From Calliopum simillimum (taxonomy: Eukaryota > Arthropoda > Insecta > Diptera > Lauxaniidae), in NCBI GenBank assembly GCA_951812925.1, contig OX638371.1, forward strand, positions 49,264,101 to 49,328,100: 64,000 bases of DNA. The letters are read 5' to 3'. Under the pieces are notes generated by a model that was not told the origin of the DNA, did not search any database, and saw only the letters and a list, made by a program, of their open reading frames with translations. A program made the position numbers and the translations under genes. Shown here piece after piece: positions 34,693 to 45,690 of this stretch (positions are counted from its first letter, which is position 1; each line of letters begins with the position of its first letter).

Positions 34693-35275
34693 ATGGATAA
34701 TTTTAAAAATTTTCCAAGTGGAAGTACCAACAATGAAAATGTTGGTGATATACTAACTGTGCCGTCTATAGAATGGAATGAAGGTGAGCTTCTGGAAACT
34801 CAAGAAATTTTTCATTCCTGGGGCTAAAGTGGCTCAGCTTGTTTACTGTTAAAAGTTTACGGAGTGAACTCCATCTATGTCCTAGAAAAAATAGAAATAG
34901 AAGATGTGGAGAAATTTTTTGGTAATATATATGGCTCTGGGTTTTTGGTGAAGAAATAAAGTTTAAAGCCGGATTGCCGCAGTGACGAAAGGACAGGGTA
35001 AGTAATTTTGTTATATTTAGGTGATTCGTTTTTACCGTCAATTTGTTCTTGCAGAACAAGCCCTTAATATGTGACCAAGGGACAATATCGCCACCATCAA
35101 CCCGTAAAGTGTTAGAAATGCTAGAAAACATTTCAAATACTATAAGCAATGTCAATTGCTCCAGATCCTCAATTACAGGTATTTCCCGTGCCTCTACGGA
35201 GTTCTCGCTTAAACCTTGTGGCAGTGATTTGTCGACTATGCTTAAGTTCACTGTAAAAGAACAACTAGTTTTGTA
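34693..35275 (+). pseudogene. Decayed two-exon gene fragment, SAM-like N-terminal region
   Basis: The frame from ATG 34693 reads acidic leader, then WG, an in-frame TAA, and a SAM-like string (LLKVYGVNSIYVLEKIEIED). A frameshift follows with GEEIKFKAGL in the next frame. A splice donor GTAAGT follows near 34998 and an acceptor TTCTTGCAG ends at 35055. The next open stretch (from NKPLICDQGT to LVL, stop at 35273-35275) would be exon 2. The layout resembles uncharacterised insect proteins with a SAM-like domain. Stops and a frameshift make it non-functional. The identity is tentative. Confidence 0.4.
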
Positions 35276-35681
35276 ATGCTAGTGAAAAATGTGCAATTAT
35301 TAACTTCATTTCATTAGATGGACCTCCTATTCATTTCTACACGTTAAACAATGGACTCAAAGTTATTCGTCGAAAAAGATACTGGAATTAGGCACGGTGC
35401 GATTTTACCAATTGTTTAAAATTATTTTGGTTTGCTCAAAATTAAACTTTTTGCCTTTGTTTGATTTAAATTCTCCCAAACTCAACGCAAAATTAACGCA
35501 AATTCAAAAAAATCGCACCATTAAATCATTAATTAAATTTCTAAAATAGGTTTATCAACTAATTTTTAAAAAAGGTCGAAAAACGATAAGTTTAAACAAA
35601 AAAAGACAACACACTTAAACTAAAATAGGAGGAACTGTAAAACTGTATTGAAGTATTTTATGTACTGCATAACATATGTTT
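35276..35681. other. No recognised gene
   Basis: ATTTCATTAG followed by a short open stretch near 35318-35390 could be one more exon of the preceding relic; it lacks support. The rest is AT-rich. Confidence 0.3.
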
Positions 35682-35838
35682 CCCAAAACCAACTGGAAAA
35701 GGTCGTTGGAAAAGGAAATCCAAGAATCGGGAAAATCGTGGCAAGAGATCAAAGTCATCGCAAGGGATCGTGACAAATGGAGAGATTTCATATTGGCCCT
35801 ATGCTCCTCCTAGGAGTTAAAGGAGAATACATACATAC
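35682..35838 (+). pseudogene. 5'-truncated RTE LINE, last 157 bp, with 13-bp target duplication
   Basis: Virtually identical to bases 5463-5620 of the full LINE, including the stop, CTCCTAGGAGTTAAAGG and the (CATA)n tail. ATAACATATGTTT (35669-35681) and ATAACATATATTT (35839-35851) flank it, differing at one base. It is an ordinary truncated target-primed insertion and, judging by identity, recent. Confidence 0.88.
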
Positions 35839-35933
35839 ATAACATATATTTAATGTTTCTTCTTCTTTTCAATAAAATTAACTGTAAAACCATTTCAGAT
35901 TGAGTTTTCTTTACAATATATAAAGAGCCAAAA

Positions 35934-36334
35934 CAACCACATAAAATAGAACAAAAATAAAAAGATATCCCTATGCTTTTCATCCAAGAAGAAAGTCACA
36001 TCAAAACCATAGAGAAATCTTCTTAAAATATCTGCAAACCTTTTCTAAGAAAGCCTTATAATATTAAGAAGAAATCTTATCCTTTTTCAAGAAGATTTCT
36101 CATAAATTTTAGTTGAAATTCACATAATTTTCAATAGAATGAAAACATCGTTTCAAGAAGAAATCGTATTGAAAATGATAAGATTTCTTCTTACTATTAC
36201 GAGTTTTTCATATAAATGTTTACAGAAATTTTAAAAAGATTTTCTCTATGGTTTTGATGTGACTTTCTTCTTGGATGAAAAGCATAGAGATATCTTTTTA
36301 TTTTTGTTCTATTTTATGTGGTTGTTTTGGCTCT
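35934..36334. mobile_element. 401-bp MITE with about 100-bp inverted repeats
   Basis: The left end AGAGCCAAAACAACCAC and complement of the right end agree, and similarity runs through GATATC-CTATGCTTTTCATCC and GTCACATCAAAACCATAGAG. No coding capacity. It ends 20 bp from the donor site of the AlaRS-like exon, so it would sit in that intron if the gene is real. Confidence 0.8.
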
Positions 36335-36359
36335 GTGTAGCTTAAAAATTTGTACTTAC

Positions 36360-36504
36360 CTTTTGGATATGGTCAAATATCGGTGTAAACAAATCTGTAT
36401 CATAATTTGAAAATTTATTTTGCAATACTGCTGTTAGTCGTTCAAATCCCATGCCCGTGTCTACATGATGCTCTGGCAATTTCGTAATAGTACCATCCAC
36501 ATTC
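36360..36504 (-). CDS. Single exon of alanyl-tRNA synthetase (AlaRS)
   Basis: AlaRS charges tRNA-Ala. The minus strand encodes 48 codons with the diagnostic [15 protein letters not shown] and [12 protein letters not shown], the conserved C-terminal part of the class II aminoacylation core. The exon starts after CATTTTTAG (acceptor, pyrimidine-rich tract) and ends at AAAAG before GTAAGT, with phase 1 at the start and phase 0 at the end. No stop interrupts it. I found no neighbouring AlaRS exon within the window. Either the gene has very long, transposon-filled introns or this is a captured or orphan exon. I cannot decide between the cytosolic and mitochondrial enzyme; the mitochondrial one is slightly favoured by sequence. 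Confidence 0.75.
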
Positions 36505-37383
36505 CTAAAAATGACATAGTTAAAAGGTATATTCAATTCGTCGACCTTGCGCTGAAATGCCCAATATGCAATTTTCTGTGTAATGAAAATTATTTTCTAC
36601 CCTAACAAAACAATATCAGCGTTAAAAATATAGTGAATCTAAATTTTAAATAATATAATGCATATTGCTCTTAATCAGTCTGTCATCCATTGTTATTATT
36701 CTTGGGATACTCTGACTTTTTACTGCACTGGTTGGGACCCGCTCGATCGGAAATTCTTCAAACGACAAAATTTTGAAGAAACTTGGGATTTTCAATTCCC
36801 AAAATCGGAAATCATATTGAGGCGCACATTTGTGACGGCTTACTGTCAAACATTCTACAACCATGGTTCGAAGAGTCAATGTCGAATGGTAGAAACGCCG
36901 TTAAAATTATTTAGCGACTGTGGTGATATTTTGTTCGATCTTATAATTTAAAAATTTTTCATCTAAGTTTTTTCAGGCTCTAGGTCAATTCCAAATTAAA
37001 CTCTTTTTTGTTTTAATGAAACAAATTTTTCTTTAATTTTTCAATTTTTCTAACTCCTTCGGTGTTCGTCTTCAGGAAAAAATTTTTTACACTAAAAATA
37101 TAATTTAAAAAACAATAAAAAACACAAATTTATATTTTAAACAATATTTAGAATTTTTAAATTTATTTGAAATGAAAAATACGGCTTACATTGAGTTACA
37201 ATTATACCAGCTTTTAGTGAGTGTCGTTTGTTAACTAAATTGCTGTTTTGTTTTGTTTCGTGGGTGACGCATTATTTTTAACTTGTTGTTTTGTTATATT
37301 TCGTGATTATGTGTCTATATGTTTGCGCGCATTTTTCGGTGTCCGTTTTGTAGTTAAGTCGTATGTTTGATGGTGTGTTGATT
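36505..37383. other. No supported gene
   Basis: A 97-codon frame (36658-36951, plus) and an overlapping minus frame exist. Neither shows recognisable motifs nor matches neighbouring AlaRS exons. The rest is AT-rich. Confidence 0.35.
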
Positions 37384-37680
37384 ATATCGATACCTTCAAA
37401 AAATGTACTAAATGTGTCGTTTATTTTAATAGTAGTGGAATTCAATATAAGAACAAAAGTAATGACATACTATAAATTGGCTGGGATTTCGTTAGAAATT
37501 AATAAAATTGGTTAAAAACATTAAATTATGTTAAAATATACCATGGATAAAATTATTGCATGTATCGTTATATCAAAATAGTAGCCAATTCTAAATAACC
37601 ACTGTTTGAAATCTTCTTTTTGCATTTCCCAACAATTGAAAAAATGGAGATAGGACTATAGCGCTCAAAGGTATCGATAT
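37384..37680 (-). mobile_element. 297-bp internally deleted derivative of the 6591-9060 element
   Basis: Ends in the perfect 13-bp inverted pair ATATCGATACCTT and its complement. In reverse orientation it consists of the left 125 bp of the long element (6591-6715), then a segment equal to 8520-8657, then the terminal GGTATCGATAT. Two internal deletions therefore account for it. Confidence 0.75.
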
Positions 37681-37691
37681 GTAACATTTTA

Positions 37692-37984
37692 TTACATATG
37701 TTGGATCCGTCTCCATTGCAACCTATCCTGTAAATCAAATTTGATTTGTCTAAATTGTCTAGTTTTGATTTCGTGTTTGAGAATAGCTGTTTTAATGTGT
37801 TATTAGTTTTTAAAGCGATGCTGATTTTATTTTTATCATATATGTCGGAATGTACAATTCTATCAGAAAAGCCAGGAACATATGCCAATGACTTGTATAT
37901 TTGAGCTGGTTTATCCAAGATTTCTTTATCAAGCGTTTTTGTCGAGTTTTTTATAATGTCCATCGTTGTTTTATATGTAAAGCT
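37692..37984 (-). pseudogene. Penelope-like RT fragment, inverted
   Basis: The minus strand encodes the C-terminal linker of a Penelope-like reverse transcriptase (SLAYVPGFSDRIVHS, then NTLKQLFSN and GCNGDGSNIC). It is a mirror copy of 38411-38703 and joins it head-to-head at 37984/37985. Inverted, 5'-truncated partners are common at Penelope insertions. Confidence 0.8.
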
Positions 37985-38703
37985 GTCATAGCAGACATAG
38001 TTATGGATGAACTATTAGACCACACGATGGAAAAATTAAGCGTAAAACCCAGACTCTTGACCAAATATGTGGACGACCTTTTCTGTATAGTTCAACGAAC
38101 GGAAGTTGAAGAAACACTTCAAATACTAAACAATTTTCATAGACGAATACAATTTACTTACGAACTGGAGAAAGACGACAAATTACCATATTTGGACACA
38201 TTAATAATAAAAAAGGAAAATAAAATAATAATTGACTGGTACCAAAAACCCACAGCATCTGGTCGAATTATAAATTTTTATTCAAAACATCCTAAACACG
38301 TCATAATGAACACCGCGAATAATTTTGTTAGGAGAGTTCTTAAAATAAGCGATAAACAATACCATGGAGACAACATAAAAAGAATCAGCGAAATACTTCA
38401 AAAAAACAGCTTTACATATAAAACAACGATGGACATTATAAAAAACGCGTCAAAAACGCTTGATAAAGAAATCTTGGATAAAACAGCAAAAATATACAAG
38501 TCATTGGCATATGTTCCTGGCTTTTCTGATAGAATTGTACATTCCTACATTTATGATAAAAATAAAATCAGCATCGCTTTAAAAACTAATAACACATTAA
38601 AACAGCTATTCTCAAACATGAAATCAAAACTAGACAGTTTAGACAAATCAAATTTGATTGACAGGATAGGCTGCAATGGAGACGGATCCAACATATGTAA
38701 GTA
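37985..38703 (+). pseudogene. Penelope-like RT fragment with YVDD
   Basis: Open from about 37985 (IADIVMDELLDHTMEK). The catalytic YVDD lies at 38066-38077, followed by LPYLDTLI and DWYQKPTASGRIINF, typical of the Penelope RT thumb, and the linker ending GDGSNIC. The 5' half of the RT is missing, and the GIY-YIG endonuclease that should follow is absent. Both this and the inverted copy stop matching at ACATATGTAA. In the plus copy this reads as the splice-donor-like GTAAGT, so an intron boundary or a shared breakpoint are both possible. Confidence 0.85.
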
Positions 38704-38868
38704 ATGAAAAATTATTTAGCGACTTCAATTTCAATCGTCGACCCGCACTGATCCGAAAGGTCAATCTACCTGGAATAAAATCATAACTTCTGATTGGGAG
38801 TATCCTGAATTTTTTAGGGATTAACTGAAGTCTTTTGAAAAAAACTTATGCATACTTCTTCAGCCATA
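38704..38868. other. No recognised feature
   Basis: Short spacer between the Penelope fragment and the presumed left end of the DD37E element. Confidence 0.3.
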
Positions 38869-40641
38869 ACTTATACTGTGTCCAACAAATAATTTTTTTT
38901 TTTTGAATCACGTTACACGGCGTGCCTTAACTCGTTTTAAATCGAATGTCGTATCATATCAAATTTTTTTCCAGATTCTGTTTACTTATCGTTCAAATGA
39001 TGTATAAAAAAATGTTCACCCGTGACTCCTCGACTAAATTTTGAGATAATCCCTTTTCCAATTGGGGCATTTTCCCATACGAAAAAAAAAAAATTTTTTT
39101 TTAACTACATTAAACAAAAATCAAAATAATCACATTCGATGTGTTTTGCGATACTTAACGCGAATCCGACCTCAGAATTGCTCTATCGTGTATAGTTTTT
39201 AAGATATTATAGCCTAAAAACCAAAAAAAGTAACTTTTTGCCATTTTTTTAAGCTGTATGACTATGTAACATATCATTTATTCGTTAAATATGGTTAAAG
39301 TACTTCGAAGCCCTGATCTTTTCCTTTAAAACCTAATTTAAATTATGTTTATATCTTCATGTTTCTAAGAGATATCGTAGATTTTTTTTGCACTTTTGTG
39401 TCTTTTTAGGTTAGGATATCTTTGAGGAAAAAAAAGATATCAACATAATTTACATTAGGTTTTAAAGACAAAGATTAGGACTTTCAAGTTGCGTAGGGGC
39501 TGTCCATAAACTCCGTGACGCTAAAATTCGCTAAAATGAACCCCCTCCCCCCTATGTGACAAAAAGTGACGCTGGACCAGACCCCCCCTAGCGTCATGTG
39601 ACGGTAAGCGAAACCGCCCCCCCCTTTCCATATTTTTTTTTATGCATATACCAGTGCAAAAGTTCTTTAAGTTGCCTTTTGAGCACACTGATATGCACGT
39701 ATTTTCACGTACAATGCTAAATAGCAGAAAAAAATAAATTCTCATTATAAGTTTCTATTTATATTCAAATTAATGTATCGAGCCCTAACCGCCAAAAAGG
39801 CTTAACCGACACGATTTCTGATTTTCGTTTTTCGAAAGAAATCGATAACTCGCGTCCAAAGCATCTTTCCTTCAAATTTGATGACTTTAAAAAGTACCAT
39901 TACGAAGTTATATCGAAAGCAATTTTGACTTTTGCACTACAATGTATGCAAAGAAAACTCAAAAAAAAAATCTACTGACTTAAATTTTTTGAAACGGACA
40001 CACTAAAAACTAACTTGTTAAACTGAAACTTTTTTTGATGGATTTTTAAAGAGTTTTTGATCTAGATTATTGCCTTATACTTTTTTTTTAAAGTTTTAAT
40101 TTTTTTAAAAGTTATAAGCATGTGAATTTATATGTATGTCTTTTTTCAAATTGCGCGAAAATTGATGAAACTTTTGTAGTAGGACTAGAAATAATTCAAA
40201 ATTTAAATGAAATAAACTTTTCACAAAAATTTTTAAAATTTCTTATAAATAATGCACTTTTTAATAAACAAATAGGTATTTAAGCTATACCTTTAGCAAA
40301 ATAAAAACAAAATTTTTATACAGAAATGTGCTCTGAAATTGGAGGTACTCATCATTAACAAAAAAGTTACGCGTACTTAAATGCCACTACATAGGTGCCT
40401 TACCTATGTGATTTTCGCATTTTACCGCTAACGGTGGTTTTTAAAAAATTTTAACTTTTTGAAATACCACCCGCGATTTTTTTCAGGGATAATGTTGGGG
40501 GACCCTTCTAGTATCTAAATCCGCAAACCGCGAAATCGAACGTTCAGCCGTTTTTTTTTTTCTTTCGACCTTTTAGTTTTTTTAACGATTTTTGAGTATG
40601 TCTCGGTGTTTATATACATATTATGTACACATATATATGTA

Positions 40642-41945
40642 AAGGGTGTTTTTTTTAGAGGTTTGTTTTTCGAATAGAGATAAAACTGGCATTTTGTGGT
40701 CAAATCTGGCAACTCTAATGTCATTTATGTTCAGTTTGGTTTGCCATTTCATCATGAACAGGTTGACAAAAGAACAACGCTTGCAAATCGTGCAAATTTA
40801 TTTCGAAAATAATGGTTCAGTTCGCGAAGTTTACCGCAAGCTCCGTCCATTTTATGGTCGACATAATCGTCCATCAGAGCAATTAATTCGGTTAACCATG
40901 GATCGTTTTCGCACTACGTTTACTCTATGTGATAATACGCATCCGCAGAGACGTCGAACAGTGCGCACCGAAGAAACAATTGCCGCTGTAGAGCAAAATG
41001 TTGAAGAGGACCCGAATGAATCGATTCGCCACCGTGCACAGCAATTGGAGCTTTGTCCATCAACTTTATGGAAGATTTTGCGCAAAGATCTTGGCTTGCG
41101 ACCTTACAAGATCCAGCTTGTGCAAGAATTAAAGCCGCGAGACCATGCAATGCGTCGTGATTTTGGTGTATGGGCCGAAAATGAGATTGATCTCGATGCT
41201 GATTTTCATCGCAAAATTTTGTTCAGTGATGAGGCTCATTTTTGGTTGAATGGCTACGTCAACAAGCAAAATTGCCGCATTTGGAGTGAAGAGAATCCAC
41301 ATGAGACCCTTGAGACGCCATTACATCTACAAAAACTGACTGTTTGGTGTGCTCTATGGGCTGGTGGAGTCATTGGGCCATACTTCTTCCGAAATAATGC
41401 TGGAGAGTCAGTTACCGTTAATGGAGACCGGTATAGAGCCATGATAACCGACTATTTTGTTCCCGAATTGGATGGCATGAATGCGGATGAGTTGTGGTTC
41501 CAACAAGACGGCGCTACATGCCACACAGCGCACGTCACAATCGATTTATTGAAGGAAACATTCGATGAGCGCTTAATTTCGCGGAATGGACCTGTCAATT
41601 GGCCACCAAGATCGTGTGATTTGACACCATTGGATTATTTTCTTTGGGGATATGTGAAGTCGCTCGTCTACGCCAACAAACCAGAAACGTTAGGGGACTT
41701 GGAAGCCAACATTCGTGGCGTTATTGCCGACATACGGCCCCATATGCTCGAAAAAGTGGTTGAAAATTGGACCTGTAGAATTGGCTTTATTCGAGCCAGC
41801 CGCGGCGGCCACATGCCCGAAATCATATTTAAACATTAATGGCATAAAATTATTCTTCCAATAAAGCCAAATTGATGGACATTAAAACGATTTTCTTGTG
41901 TTTTATTTCAATTCGAAGTTCTATACCTCTAAAAAAAACACCCTT
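40642..41945 (+). mobile_element. DD41D (rosa-type) mariner, apparently intact, 1304 bp
   Basis: TIRs AAGGGTGTTTTTTTTAGAGG and complement, each bordered by TA (40640-40641 and 41946-41947). A single intact transposase gene lies inside. It sits in the left arm of the big palindrome; the right arm (about 43560-43650) shows the site without it. Confidence 0.92.
40754..41839 (+). CDS. DD41D mariner transposase, 361 aa, intact
   Basis: Cuts and pastes the element at TA sites. The start is taken at ATG 40754 (MNRLTKEQRLQIVQIYFENN), where homology to mariner N-termini begins; the frame is open 36 codons further up through TIR-proximal sequence. Two HTH units make up the first 110 residues. The catalytic triad is Asp159 (FSDEAHFWLNG), Asp252 (FQQDGATCH) and Asp294 (PLDYFLWG). 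The 41 residues between the last two define DD41D. The length is typical, there is no stop or frameshift, and both TIRs are present, so the copy may be active. No promoter was identified. Confidence 0.92.
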   Translation: MNRLTKEQRLQIVQIYFENNGSVREVYRKLRPFYGRHNRPSEQLIRLTMDRFRTTFTLCDNTHPQRRRTVRTEETIAAVEQNVEEDPNESIRHRAQQLELCPSTLWKILRKDLGLRPYKIQLVQELKPRDHAMRRDFGVWAENEIDLDADFHRKILFSDEAHFWLNGYVNKQNCRIWSEENPHETLETPLHLQKLTVWCALWAGGVIGPYFFRNNAGESVTVNGDRYRAMITDYFVPELDGMNADELWFQQDGATCHTAHVTIDLLKETFDERLISRNGPVNWPPRSCDLTPLDYFLWGYVKSLVYANKPETLGDLEANIRGVIADIRPHMLEKVVENWTCRIGFIRASRGGHMPEIIFKH

Positions 41946-44449
41946 TATATACGTACATATATATACTTGTATATGTATATATGAGTAATATATATATATG
42001 GATATATATATACATACATACATACATACATACATATAAAAGGTATCCTTTCTGCACCATTTTTTTTTTTAAAACAATCGGTTTTTTCGTATTTAAAAAA
42101 AACACAAACAAAAAGCGGAAACGAAAACAGTCACTCCAGATGTGATTTTTAATGCTTAATCCGATTCCGGTATTAGAGTTGCTTTATTACGTCTGGACTT
42201 TGAGATATCCTTACATATATGTCTAAAGGACACCATTTTTTTTCCTATCTTTGAAGTTATATAATAAAATAACGTAATACTATGCCGTAAAATCTGATAT
42301 GACAGTTAATAGCCCTAGTTTTTTCCTTGAAAACTCAAGCAAACCGATAACGATATCTTTTTTTTTGTCGGAGATATCTTTGCCTAAAAAGTTAAAAAAG
42401 TGCAAAAACACGATTTTTGGCTACATTGGATGTTATATGCAGGACACACAAAATTTTTTTGGGAATTTCTATTACCAGGAGTATTTGGTACTTTCTTTTG
42501 GCTTTAAATTGAGCTATCAAATGTTCATCTGCAATATTTCTCTGCAAAGTTATGTTAACTTTAAAATCACACCATGAAACTTAAAGCGAAAAATCTCGGT
42601 TTTCGGCTATATTTGAGGTTGTATACAGTACGGACGAAATTCGTCTGCTCTTTTTGACCAACCGAAGCATTTAAAACCATTCTTTATCTTCAAAATGAGC
42701 AAACAAGTGGTCTCTTGTAATTGTTTTCTAAAAAGTTATGACTATTTTAAGACGACATGTTGCAGCAATATAAGGAATACTCGTACACTGTGAGTTTGCA
42801 CTCCATAATTTAATTTTTAAATGGTCATAACTTTGTGGAAAACAATCACAAGAGACCTCTTGATAGCTTATTTTGAAGATAAAGAATGGTTTTAAATGCT
42901 TCGGTTAGTAAAAAAGAGCAGACGAATTTCGTCCGTACTGTATACAACCTCAAATATAGCCGAAAACCGAGATTTTTCGCTTTAAGTTTCATGGTGTGAT
43001 TTTAAAGTTAACATAACTTTGCAGAGAAATATTGCAGATGAACATTTGATAGCTCAATTTAAAGCCAAAAGAAAGAACCAAATACTCCTGGTAATAGAAA
43101 TTCCCAAAAAAAATTGGTGTGTCCTGCATATAATATCCAATATAGCCAAAAATCGTGTTTTTGCACTTTTTTAACTTTTTAGGCAAAGATATCTCCGATA
43201 AAAAAAAAGATATCGTTATCGGTTTGCTTGAGTTTTCAAGGAAAAAACTAGGGCTATTAACTGTCATATCAGATTTTACGGTATAGTATTACGTTATCTT
43301 GTTATATAACTTCAAAAATAGGAAAAAAAATGGTGTCCTTTAAACATATATGTAAGGATATCTCAAAGTCCAGACGTAATAAAGCAATTCTAATACCGGA
43401 ATCGGATTAAGCATTAAAAATCACATCTGGAGTGACTATTTTCGTTTCCGGTTTTTGTTTGTGTTTTTTTTAAATACGAAAAAACCGAATTTTTTAAAAA
43501 ATAAATGGTGCGGAAAGGATACCTTTTATATGTATGTATGTATATATATATCCATATATATATTACACGTATATACATATATAAGTATATATATGTACGT
43601 ATATATATATGTATATGTTTACATAATATGTATATACACACCGAGACAAACTCAAAAATCGTTAAAAAAACTAAAAGGTCGAAAAAAAAAAACGGCTGGA
43701 CGTTCGATTTCGCGGTTTGCGGATTTAGATACTAGAAGGGTCACCCAACATTATCCCTGAAAAAAATTGCGGGTGGTATTTCAAAAAGTTAAAATTTTTT
43801 AAAAACCACCGTGCGCTGCTTGCCGTTTCAAAACAACAAATCATAATTTATGCAGAAATTGAGAATGCACGTAAGAACGCGCAGCGAGCGTAAATGTGTG
43901 AATCGCATAGGCAAGGCACCTATGTATGTAGAGTCATTTAAGTACGGGTAACTTTTTGTTAATGATGTGTACCTCCAATTTTTTTTTCACAGAAATATTG
44001 TGCAGATTTCAGAGCACATTTCTGTATAAAAATTTTGTTTTTATTTTGCTATAGGTATAGCTTAAATATCTATTTGTTTATTAAAAAGTGCATTATTTAT
44101 AAGAAATTTTAAAAATTTTTATGAAAAGTTTATTTCATTTAAATTTTGAATTATTTCTAGTCCTACTACAAAAGTTTCATTAATTTTCGCTCAATGTTTT
44201 CTGAGACATTGCAATTTGAAAAAAGACGTACATAAAAATTCACATGCTTATAACTTTTTAAAAAATTAAAATTTTTTTAAAAAAAGTATAAGGCAATAAT
44301 TTTGATCAAAAACCCTTCAAAAACCCACCAAAAAAAGTTTCAGTTTAGCAAGTTAGTTTTTAGTGTGTCCGTTTCAAAAAATTTAAGTCACTGTAAAATT
44401 TATTTTTTGTTAGTTAAGTCTTTTTGGCGGTTAAGGCTCGATATAGTTC

Positions 44450-45690
44450 AACTAGTTTTGTCATTTTTTTTAGACGGGTTTTGAATTTTGAACTTTGAAT
44501 TGTTATATTATTATGATATTGACCGCTTTTCTGGTAAAATTTCCTTCATAAACTACAATCATTAAACTGACGGTTTTTCAGTATTTCGCTGACGTTTAAC
44601 GATTCCAAAGAATAACAATTTATGTTTACAAAATACTTCTCAGTTCAAATTGAAAGTGTGTTATAAATTGTTAATCATTATTTTTGTATGCAAAAATTAC
44701 AAAACTAATATTCTTAATATTGTAATTTAAAGTCAGTTGGTAATCAATCATTAAAGTTAATTTTTATTTCCGTACTTTAATTCAACCCAATTGATGAAGC
44801 CTCTATTCCGACTAAATTGATTGGGTTGCATCAAATCGAAATATACTGTGGAAGAGTATGCGGAATGTAGACGAAGCAGTTAAAAATCAAATCTAGAAAA
44901 GATCTTTCACTGGTACCGTAATTTAAGAAAACGACGAAATTTAAGAAAAAATCCTTGAAGCCCCTATTTCGACCAAATTAATAGAGTTGCATCAAACTGA
45001 ACTTAACTTTAGAAGAGTACACGGAATGTAGATGTAGTAGTTAAAAATCATATTTAAAAAAGTCCTTTCAGTTGCACCGAAATTTAAGAAAAAGTCACGC
45101 GGAACCCGTGTAGCGTTCTTATTTTTAGGCCTCGTTTTCAATTATATTAAATGGAGTTCCATGAAATTAAACTTAACTATGGAAAAGCTCACAAAATGAA
45201 ATTAAGAACACTGTATAAAAATATATCATTCGTTCACTTTCTAATAACTGATGTAAATTAAAAAGAAAAGCATTTAATTGTTTTTATGAAACTTTCAATT
45301 ATGAAACTTTCAATTTAAATGTTCGGGCAAAGGACAAAGGTAAAACCTGAACCAATGAAGCTAAATTTTTTCAAATTTCTCTTTATATACACTAGCATTC
45401 TTATTTGTACATTTTGTAAATTTATTTCTATAATCAGGCCTAACACTGAATATGAATACACTGTAGATTTGATATTCGTAAGAACTACGGAAGTATTATT
45501 ATTGAATTAAAAAGATGGCGATTGTTAATTCGAAGTTCGTAGAGTCAAAACGGCCTTTTAAATCAAATAAGGATACTTCTCTGACAACCAAATCGTAAAA
45601 AATTAAGAAAATTAGATGTTATTATACCTTTGAACAACTTAAGTTTAATAATTATTTTTTTTCTTTTGAAAAAAAGGTTATTTTAAACGC
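44450..45690. repeat. Extra 1.2 kb in the right palindrome arm, with three degenerate repeats
   Basis: No counterpart in the left arm (39600-39780). It contains GAAGCC-C/T-CTATT and GTTGCATCAAA modules starting near 44794, 44957 and 45126, about 163-169 bp apart. No coding motif. It is probably an insertion with internal tandem repeats. Confidence 0.55.

Noticed and set aside
36646..36951. Possible further AlaRS exon
   Set aside because: Translations in all frames on both strands lack AlaRS motifs and splice sites in the right phase.
42299..43267. Twin 92-codon ORFs at 42299-42577 and 42989-43267
   Set aside because: They are the same sequence on opposite arms of the palindrome; no domain and no codon signal.
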